A stretch of 64,000 nucleotides of DNA from Progne subis subis (lineage: Eukaryota > Chordata > Aves > Passeriformes > Hirundinidae), in assembly GCA_022316685.1 (NCBI GenBank), contig JAKJHU010000373.1:102501-166500 (forward strand), written 5' to 3'. The position numbers and the translations under genes were made by a program. Position 1 is the stretch's first letter; every line of letters starts with the position of its first letter. Under the pieces are notes generated by a model. The model had not been told where the DNA came from, did not search any database, and saw only the letters and a list, made by a program, of their open reading frames with translations. This document shows, piece after piece, positions 56,681 through 64,000 of the stretch.

Positions 56681-58739
56681 TGGACCTGGAGCAGGAGCAG
56701 CTGTGGAGGGCCCCAAGGCTGGGGCTGTTGTGCTGGTCTGGGCAGATGGGATGGCAGCAGGGGCTGCAGAGCTCTCAGCACCTCAGGGAGAGGGGAGCAG
56801 GGCACACAGGGAGCCTCCTTTTCCCCTGGCCCAGCACCTTCCCCATGGCTGGGGCTGAGTCCTGTCTGAGCTGCAGCTGCTGCTGTGCCCTTCCGAGGGG
56901 CTGAGGCCGTGGGGCCCCTGCCCAGAGCAGCCTGCCCTGAGCAGAGCTGTGGGGCCAGAGCCGGCTGGGCTGTGCTGGGGAGAGGCCCTTGGTGCTGCCG
57001 AGAGCTCAGGGCAGCTGGCAGAGCTTGGAGGGAGCTGGGCTGGGCTGAGAGAGCCTGCCACAGAAACCATCAGTGTCCATCTCAGCCTGAGTGAGCGTGC
57101 AGGGGCAGGACTCAGCCCAGGCCTTGTGGGGCAGGGCCAGCGCCTATGGAAGGCATTGAAAACAGGCAAGTGGCCCAGAGAGGGGGCTGCTCTGTGCCCT
57201 TGGTGGCAAGGACAGAGCAGGAACACGGCCCAGGACATTTGTCAGCGCCAGCCTCTGTCCCCAGCCATTGCCAGCCCTGGCTGCTCAGCCCAGGTTTGCG
57301 GGGCAGTTTGGCTGTGGCCCAGCTCCATCCTCCTGCGGGGCTCAGGGCCTGTTCCCGGCCATGGCCAGCCCTGCCCGGCCTCTCTGCTGGCCCAAAGAGC
57401 CTCCATGGCTGTGCTGGAGACCAAGGCTGGAGGAGGGAAATGCAGGGCTGCTGCGGGATGGGGAGGGGATTGAATTCCAGCACACACCTCAGTTCTCTGA
57501 TGATCCCGGCACAATGCTGGGCCCTGTTCCTGCCTGGAGCAGAGCAGATGTTTATGGAACAGGAGCCCTCTGGGGCTGTCAGGGACCTGCAGCTTGCAAG
57601 GTGCTCTGCTCTCCCTCAGCTCCTCTCTGAGAGATGCCAATCCCAGCTTGGCACCTCAGGGCATGAGTGGCACTGCCTGTGCATGGGCACACAACTGATA
57701 TCTGCCTGGAAAGGGACATAGTTTCATAATATACAAGCAAATCTCTATTCTCTGGGTCATTTAAGTACTTTTAAGAAGTGGCATACTTTTCCCACCAGGA
57801 AGAGGAATTTCCTGGATCTACTGGATTCTTCTACCAATGGCAGGAGAAGAAATACAGATCTTCCCCTCTACCTTTGACACCAGCATTCAGTCTAACAATT
57901 CATGGCCATCTTCCTTCAGGTGTTTTCAGCTCTCCTGTTTCAATGGCCATGTGTAAGGGCATTTCTTCATATAGAGAAGCTGGATCGATGTCCTTCCTGT
58001 TGCTCCCAGATTTCCTCCTGCAGCTCTTCTCTGGTCATTCCAATGTGTCTCCCTTGACTGGCTTCATGCTTTGAGCTTTCCAGAGGAGTCCAATTTTTCA
58101 GAAGTTTAAATAACACCTTAGTCAGTGTCTTATTTGTATTTGTTTCTTATATATCACCTCTTCTTACGTCTTGAAAATTTTTCCTGTATGGAAATCACTT
58201 GTGGCTTGTGGCCATGTCAGATGTTGCTAGGATGTCACAAGGAGCTGAGGGAAGTGTTTTGATGTTTACTAATTTTTATCATATTCACATTTTTTATGTT
58301 TGCCATGAAGAGAAACATTTCTGCGCCTCCAAGTCTCACCAGTTCCTGGTCCCTCAGAGGACACAAACCTGATGAGTTGTGGTTCCCACTCCAGAGACAC
58401 TTGGGCCAAGTCCATAGCCAGAGAAGAGCTCCCTCTTCCCAGAAAGTCAGGGATATCCCTCCTGGCATGGGAGTGATGAAGGAAACAGGACAGGCTGTGG
58501 GGATCAGGTGCAGGGCAGAGCCAGGGAGAAGAATGACTTTTGCATTTGATGGAGCTGTGCTTTCCCTTGGGTTTGTTGGCTGACAATAAATGAACATCCC
58601 TCTGTGTCTCGGGCAGCTCTTTCTCCAAGGAAAGCAGGTGGGAGTTGGAGCCAAGAGCTGAAACCTGCAGGTGCAGCCTGGGGTGGAGGGAGCTCAGATT
58701 TGCACAAGGCTGCTCTGAGTCCCAGGGCTTGGATGGGGG
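56681..58739. other. Intergenic, nothing recognised
   Basis: GC-rich to about 57700, AT-richer afterwards. Open frames overlap on both strands without domain signatures. No gene is supported. Confidence 0.45.
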
Positions 58740-59050
58740 AAATGGAGCAATGGGAGTAAGGACAGAGTCTGATTGATTGTCAGACATAAAGGATCTTGAT
58801 TTTTGTATCTATTCAAACTGCATTAGAATATACTTGGATTCAGTGTCAACTGGAGATTTCACATGCCAAGGCATTAACAGAAACAAAACTTGAACCGGAC
58901 ATAAAATATCTTTTCTCACTGACTTTTGTAAATATATATTCACTTTTAATACACTTCAAAAATTGATTAATTAACCACAAAAATTTGAAAACCTAAATGA
59001 AATTATTCCCAGAGGCTTGGCTGTTAAGGGATTCTGAATGTTAATGAGCC
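58740..59050. repeat. Paralogue of 25721-26049 without ERV-B
   Basis: Shares GACAGAGTCTGATTGATTGTC-like, CTTGATTTTTGTATCTATTC-like and AAATTATTCCCAGAGGCTTG blocks with 25740-26020. It continues past the position where ERV-B begins in the other copy. Confidence 0.55.
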
Positions 59051-60116
59051 CTGGGACACTGAACAGGTGAAGGCTGAACAAGCCTCTGGAGAAGTCAAAT
59101 CCAGCAGCAGCCTCCAAGTGTCTGAGCCTGTCAGCAGCCCCCACTGAGGCCATCCCTGCCCAGAGACCGTGGGGGAATGGGCAGACAAGGGGAGCGTCCC
59201 TGGGGCTGGGCAAGCAGAACTCAGAGGCACCAGCGGGTGCAGGTGGGAAATGGAGTGTGCAATGTGGCTGTGAAAGCCCTGCCTGGGCTGTGCCAAGCAG
59301 GACACACAAGACCTGATCCCCAGCCCCCTCCACAACTCTCTCACTTGGACATTAAAAGGAATTACAATTGTTTGTGTACTCTGAGTTGGATGCACAGGAG
59401 AAATACCAACAAGAGATTCTCAGGAGCTCAAAACAACAAAACAGACTTTACTGGCAATTTTAGAAAATCAGAGAAATTTTGGCAAACGGTTTAATACAAT
59501 ATTCAATCAACAAGAAACACTTCTGAAAGCATTAACTTGTCCCATTCAACTTTGCAAACTCTAAGCCTGTTCAATTTTAAGTTACCCCAAATCAGCAAGA
59601 GGAGGGAATTTGAAGATGACAACACAGAAAGAGAGAAAGACAAATAAGATATAGAGAAGCACCCACACAGAGCTACCAACTCCTTGATTACAGCTGTGTT
59701 CAGACAGAAATTCCAAGAGGAGGTGGGGTCAAGATGTGTGCTTGCCTTGTGGTCAGCCTTGAATACCCCATGGTCTTCCTGGGCCCTTCCCCCAGGAGGG
59801 ACTTTGGGTCACTTGGTCTCTCAGGAGCTGGGCTGGGGGCTGCAGAGGTGGCTGTGGAGCATTGCCTTTGGTGTGCCAGGGATTGGCAGACACTGCTGGG
59901 CTGGGATAGAGGCTCTGGGGGATTGGGGTTACAGGGCAGGGCAGTGCTGGGGTTTCAGGGCAGGGCAAGGCTGGACCTGCCCCTTCCTCCCCCCCACAGA
60001 AAATGTTTCCAGCCAGCAATCTCCTCCAGTCTCTCACAACAGGCAGTGCTGGAGGTGGAACCCAGTTGTGGCCATGGGCACCTGGACAAGAAGGACAGTT
60101 CTTTTCCATAGGAAGG
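59051..60116. other. Intergenic, nothing recognised
   Basis: AT-rich 59340-59700 with GC-rich sequence on both sides. No supported gene or repeat. Confidence 0.45.
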
Positions 60117-61736
60117 TGTAATGGTTTTAGTTAAATCAGGGCAGAAACACTAATTAATGTAGTGACTACACATTCATGAAATTTTGTTTGCTAAATTTAG
60201 TGTCGTGATCTTAGTGTTTACTCTCTTTATGTGGGAGAGGATCAGAAGAAACAAAGCAGGCTCAAGCTTAAAAAACAAAGTTTTATAAACACACATTAAA
60301 AAAAAATGGAAAAGATAAGAAAAGAAAAGATGGGAAAAAAACCCAAAAAACCCCAAAATGCAACTTCAAAACACTCTTCCCTTCCCTTACAAACTGTTAA
60401 CTTTCTTACAAACAACATAGACACAACCTCTGATTTTCAATCAGTTTCACCATTTAAACATAATCTTTCATCATCACTTTGGGAGAGGAGTCTCTCTAGA
60501 GTCTTATGGACACATTTGTCACAAGACAAAAACAGCTCTGTGGCTCTCAATGTCACAAATCTGCAACTGCTTGGAATTTTTGCAGATTGTGCTGTTCCAC
60601 CCATTAGCAGCCTTTCCCCTGGCTACTCATGGGCCTCTCAGTGTATCTGGGGTACTGTTTAAGAAAGCTTCTTCTAGTATAAAACAAGGATTCTCTTCTA
60701 GCTCTAAAATTGTCTCTATCTCAAAAGAAATAGAGACCTCCTTTTACCCCAGGAGCCGAGGGCTTCAAATCACTTTCCCTCTAAAATCATCTTGGTCTCA
60801 AAGGCTGAGACCTCCTTTTATACCAGGAGTGAGGGGTTTTAAGATTCCCACTTAAATCTCAATCATATCAATCCCCAACTTTGACTAGAGCTAGCATTCC
60901 TCCAAACAACGTTAAGATGTTACAAGAAACAGTCCATTTCTCCATAGTTTACAGCAGAAAAGTTTGGTTAAAAATGTCCACATCCTCAATCCCTCATCTA
61001 ATAATCTTTATCAGTTCTTTCACTCCTGCTCCACTGACTTCATGTGACGTCTTTCCTACGTCCACTCTGTCTCTTTCTTTTCTCTCTCAGGGAAGGGTCA
61101 GGCCTTGGAAGCTCCATGTTGCCAGGACAGGGTTAACTCTGCCCAGGCCTGCAGTGGCCATGTGATTTCTGCTCCAGGCAGCAGTCTCTCCATTTCACAT
61201 CAGCCTGGTTTCCTCCCTCCACTCTTTCTATTCCGTCTGGGAGACACCGGAGGAGGGGAGCGGGAGGAGAGCTCTGCCCACCCCTCGGTGACAATCGGGG
61301 CAGCCTCGGCCAAACCGGGCCCAGAGTTGTTATCAGGGGAGATCCCTCCCTGCTCTGGGGTCTCCGGGGAGGTTTTTTCAAAGTGGTTGATGTTAAGCTG
61401 CAACCTCTCCTCCCCCCGGGAGCCGATGGAGTCCGGCTGGGCCTCGGGCGAGCTTCCCCCCGAAGGGGGAGGTGGGGTGTGGGGAGCAGTAGGACCCACT
61501 GGATGTTACCTGTTCAGCTGAGCAGGAGGAAAAGGGCCTGACCTGACCAAACCCAGGATTTATATGGGTACTGCCCAAAGTCGCATTCAACATTCTCCAT
61601 GGTCAAAGCAGATGCCAATATCTCAAACCAGCTTCTGATAGGTCCTTGTCCTTTCTAAAACTATTTCCAGGGTCCTGACAGGGTAATACTTCACATTCCT
61701 CCCTAACTAAAAACCAAATTGTGCGAACCCATGACA
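60117..61736 (-). repeat. Long LTR-like repeat, copy 2
   Basis: Plus strand begins TGTAATGGTTTTAG and ends GAACCCATGACA; the minus strand therefore has TGTCATGGG...CATTACA ends. Same family as 15286-16643. It holds a tandem block near 60690-60840 (two units of CTCAAAGGCTGAGACCTCCT type). No viral genes inside. A 139-codon frame at 61105-61521 is probably fortuitous. Confidence 0.6.
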
Positions 61737-61985
61737 GTGACCTTTAGGCTTTGCAGGGCTCAGGCGCAGCGGCTGGAACAGAGTCAGGGCTGAGGTCACA
61801 CTCTGTGGGCTGGGGCAGAGCCCAGCCAGAAATGACCTGAGATGGGCTCAAATGCAATGATGGGACCATGGCCAGACCCTCATGTTCTTCAGTCCCACCT
61901 CACATCATTGCCAGGGGCAGAGAAAGGGACAGGTGACTTCTCAGCGTGGGTCACAGGAAACGTGGGTCACCAGAGCCCTTCCCAA
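61737..61985 (-). repeat. Inverted fragments of 52100-52208 and 49830-49950
   Basis: 61737-61830 is the reverse complement of 52100-52208. 61865-61985 is the reverse complement of the zinc-finger 3' flank at 49830-49950. No finger exons accompany it, so this is a displaced flank of another family member. Confidence 0.6.
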
Positions 61986-62182
61986 AGTGGCAATGGCCCA
62001 TTAACAGAAGATATCTCCCTGGAGGGAGGATAGATTGTGGAGGAGATAAAGAACACTGCCCCATTTGGTTTTACACAGCTGGCCCATTAAGAGAAGAACC
62101 CCCTCAGAGATATGAGGAATAGGTCATGGAAGAGATAAACAACCTGCCCCAGCTGGTGTTCACAGATGGTAATAGAATACGC
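61986..62182. other. Short spacer with a diverged internal duplication
   Basis: Two similar blocks, GAGGAGATAAAGAACACTGCC and GAAGAGATAAACAACCTGCC, each followed by a GTTTTACACAG/GTGTTCACAG block, suggest a two-copy tandem repeat. Confidence 0.45.
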
Positions 62183-62541
62183 TGTTTGGGTTAAATCTTG
62201 CATTGCAAGACAGGGCTTGAGGCTCCTTGCCCGGGAGTTCTCAGGAATTCCACAAGGCTACTGAGATAACAACAGGAGTACAAATAAGAACCAAGAGCCT
62301 GAGAAACTGTTTACAAACAACACAAAACTTAGAGGACACACAGCACGATGATGGACGCTTGACCAATGAGGAGTCCTGAAGGATGTGTGCCTGCCTTGTG
62401 AGCAAGTGGCTTAGCCAATTGAGAGGCACCTGCACTTGTGGACAGTAGTGCTAGAATCTATAACTGGAGTTTAACGTAAACAATAAACGGCTTCTGCTAA
62501 AATTATATTGATTCTGCTATTCAGTTGCCCAGGGTTTCCCC
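62183..62541 (+). mobile_element. Possible solo LTR
   Basis: Starts TGTTTGGGTTAAATC. CCAAT-like boxes occur near 62363 and 62415, CTATAACTGG near 62458, AATAAACGG near 62482, and a CCCCTGCA end. Spacing resembles a compact retroviral LTR. There is no second copy to prove it. Confidence 0.4.
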
Positions 62542-62544
62542 TGC

Positions 62545-63590
62545 ACTGCAGAGGCTCTGCAGGACTGACAGGATGGGCTTTGGGGCTGTGAGGGGAAGCT
62601 GAGGGACCTGGGCTGCTGGACCTTCTGAAGAGGAGGCCCAGGGCTCATCCTGCAACTGCTGCAAGGGTGGTTTCAGAGAATCCCAGAATCAGCCAGATCA
62701 GACATCATCAAGTCCAACCTGTGCCCTGACACTGCCTTGACTCCCTTGAGACTCCTTTTCTCCAGGATAAACAACCAACAGGTTGGGGACAGAGTGGCTG
62801 GACAGCACCCAGGCAGAAAGGGACCTGGGGGAACTGATGGACAGCAGGCTGGACATGAGCCAGTAGTGTGCCCAGGTGGCCAAGAAGGCCAATGGCACCT
62901 GGCCTGGATCAGGAACAGGGTGGCCAGCTGGATCAGGAATGGTGTGACCAGCAGGAGCAGGGCAGTGATTCTTCCCCTGTGCTCGGCACTGGTTGGGCAG
63001 CACCTCAAGTGCTGTGTCCAGTTCTGGGCCCTCAGTTTAGGAAGGACATGGAGGGGCTGGAGTGTGTCCTGAGAAGAACAACAAGGCTGGTGAGGGGTCT
63101 GGAAAACAAGTCCTGTGAGGAGTGGCTGAGGGAGCTGGGATTGTTGATCCTGGAGAAGAGGGGGCTTGAGGGAGACAAGGCAGTGTCAAGGCACAGGTTG
63201 GACTTGACGATCTCCAAGGTGTTCTCCAACCTGCCTGTTTCTGTGATTCTCTGAAACCACCCTTGCAGCAGTTGCAGGATGAGCCCTGGGCCTCCTCTTC
63301 AGAAGGTCCAGCAGCCCAGGTGCCTCATCTTCTCCTCACAGCACCAAAGCCCATCCTGTCAGTCCTGCAGAGCCTCTGCAGCTCCTCCTCCTTGCCCAGA
63401 ACAGGGAGCCCCACAGCCAGACACAGCAGCCCAGATGTGCCCCCCTGGCCTGTGGTGCCTCTGGCAAGGGAGCAGCATGAGGCACTGCAGGAGGCTGCAG
63501 ACAATTCCTGAAGCACTTGAAGGATGATCCTGCTCCCTAGGGGATGTTCCCATGGTGCCAGCTAAGGAACTGAAATGGGGAGTGGGGCCA
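62545..63590. repeat. Composite CR1 repeat, copy 3, arranged as a palindrome
   Basis: Left arm 62545-62768 (leader plus CR1 tail, same direction as copies 1 and 2). Right arm about 63150-63393 in inverse. Between them 62771-63230 encodes CR1 ORF2 C-terminal motifs on the plus strand ([19 protein letters not shown]). The region 62780-63590 is the reverse complement of 55257-56100. Confidence 0.75.
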
Positions 63591-64000
63591 GAGGGCCAGA
63601 GAGGAATGGGCAAGCAGAGATGGGCTGTTTGCAGGAGAGGGAACAGGGAGGGGCAAAATTAAGAAATTTGTAGCAGGAAGGGGAAAGAAAGCCAAAGTGA
63701 GGCAAAGGAAATGCTGAGGGCAGTTTGGGGGTGGCTGCCAGGCAGCCCTGGCTCTGAGCAACAACATCTGCAGTGGCACAGGAAACTCACAGCTCATGGG
63801 AACAAATTTTTTGGCTGACTTCAGAGACCACCACAAAGCTGAGTGGTTTCCCCGCTGTCCCCCAGTCCTTCCTGGCCCCAGGGGCTGATGGCACTTGTGC
63901 ACCCTCAGGTTCATCTCCCCACACCAACACCACGGGGGTGCTCACACCTGCTCTGGGCAGTGCAAACAGGGGCTCCTGAGCCAGTGCTGCCGTGTCTGTG
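63591..64000. other. Window end, nothing recognised
   Basis: Mixed composition host DNA. No supported gene or repeat. Confidence 0.45.

Overview
This window looks like repeat-rich genomic DNA from a bird, probably a songbird. It carries CR1 LINE fragments with bird-type 3' ends, an ERV-L class element with LTRs of about 660 bp, an intact olfactory receptor of the type greatly expanded in birds, and a short C2H2 zinc-finger gene of a bird-type tandem family. Density and layering of endogenous retroviruses suggest a heterochromatic or sex-linked segment (inference; the sequence alone cannot place it on a chromosome).

Layout. (1) 369-8354, minus strand: a decayed gammaretrovirus-like provirus (ERV-A) with a 3' LTR, env, an extra Cys-rich reading frame, pol and the 3' part of gag. 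(2) 8355-15254, minus: a young ERV-L element with two nearly identical LTRs, a tRNA-Lys primer site, gag and pol, and no env. (3) 15286-22678: a long LTR-like repeat, tandem and duplicated host DNA. (4) 22679-23611, plus: an intact olfactory receptor frame. (5) 24100-26049: CR1 fragments and a minisatellite. (6) 26050-31760, plus: a class II element (ERV-B) whose gag has lost capsid and nucleocapsid and is fused in frame to dUTPase-protease. (7) 31761-36171: duplicated GC-rich DNA, poly-T and a solo LTR. (8) 36172-46768, plus: a nearly open gammaretrovirus-like provirus (ERV-D) related to ERV-A. (9) 46769-49750: an inverted copy of 32862-34092 leading into a broken zinc-finger gene. (10) 49751-64000: minisatellites, CR1 pieces, a solo ERV-L LTR, a second long LTR-like repeat and a composite CR1 repeat that forms a palindrome.

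How the parts relate. Four LTR-element families account for about 40% of the window. ERV-A and ERV-D use the gammaretroviral plan: gag and pol in one frame separated by a readthrough TAG, then env. ERV-B uses the betaretroviral plan: dUTPase-protease followed by a -1 frameshift into pol. ERV-L uses a gag stop followed by pol in the same frame. None is fully intact. ERV-D is closest, with one stop in the nucleocapsid zinc knuckle and two in env. The only host protein gene that reads through is the olfactory receptor, and it has a changed DRY motif. All alignments and similarity statements were made by eye, so boundaries may be off by several bases and percentages are estimates.
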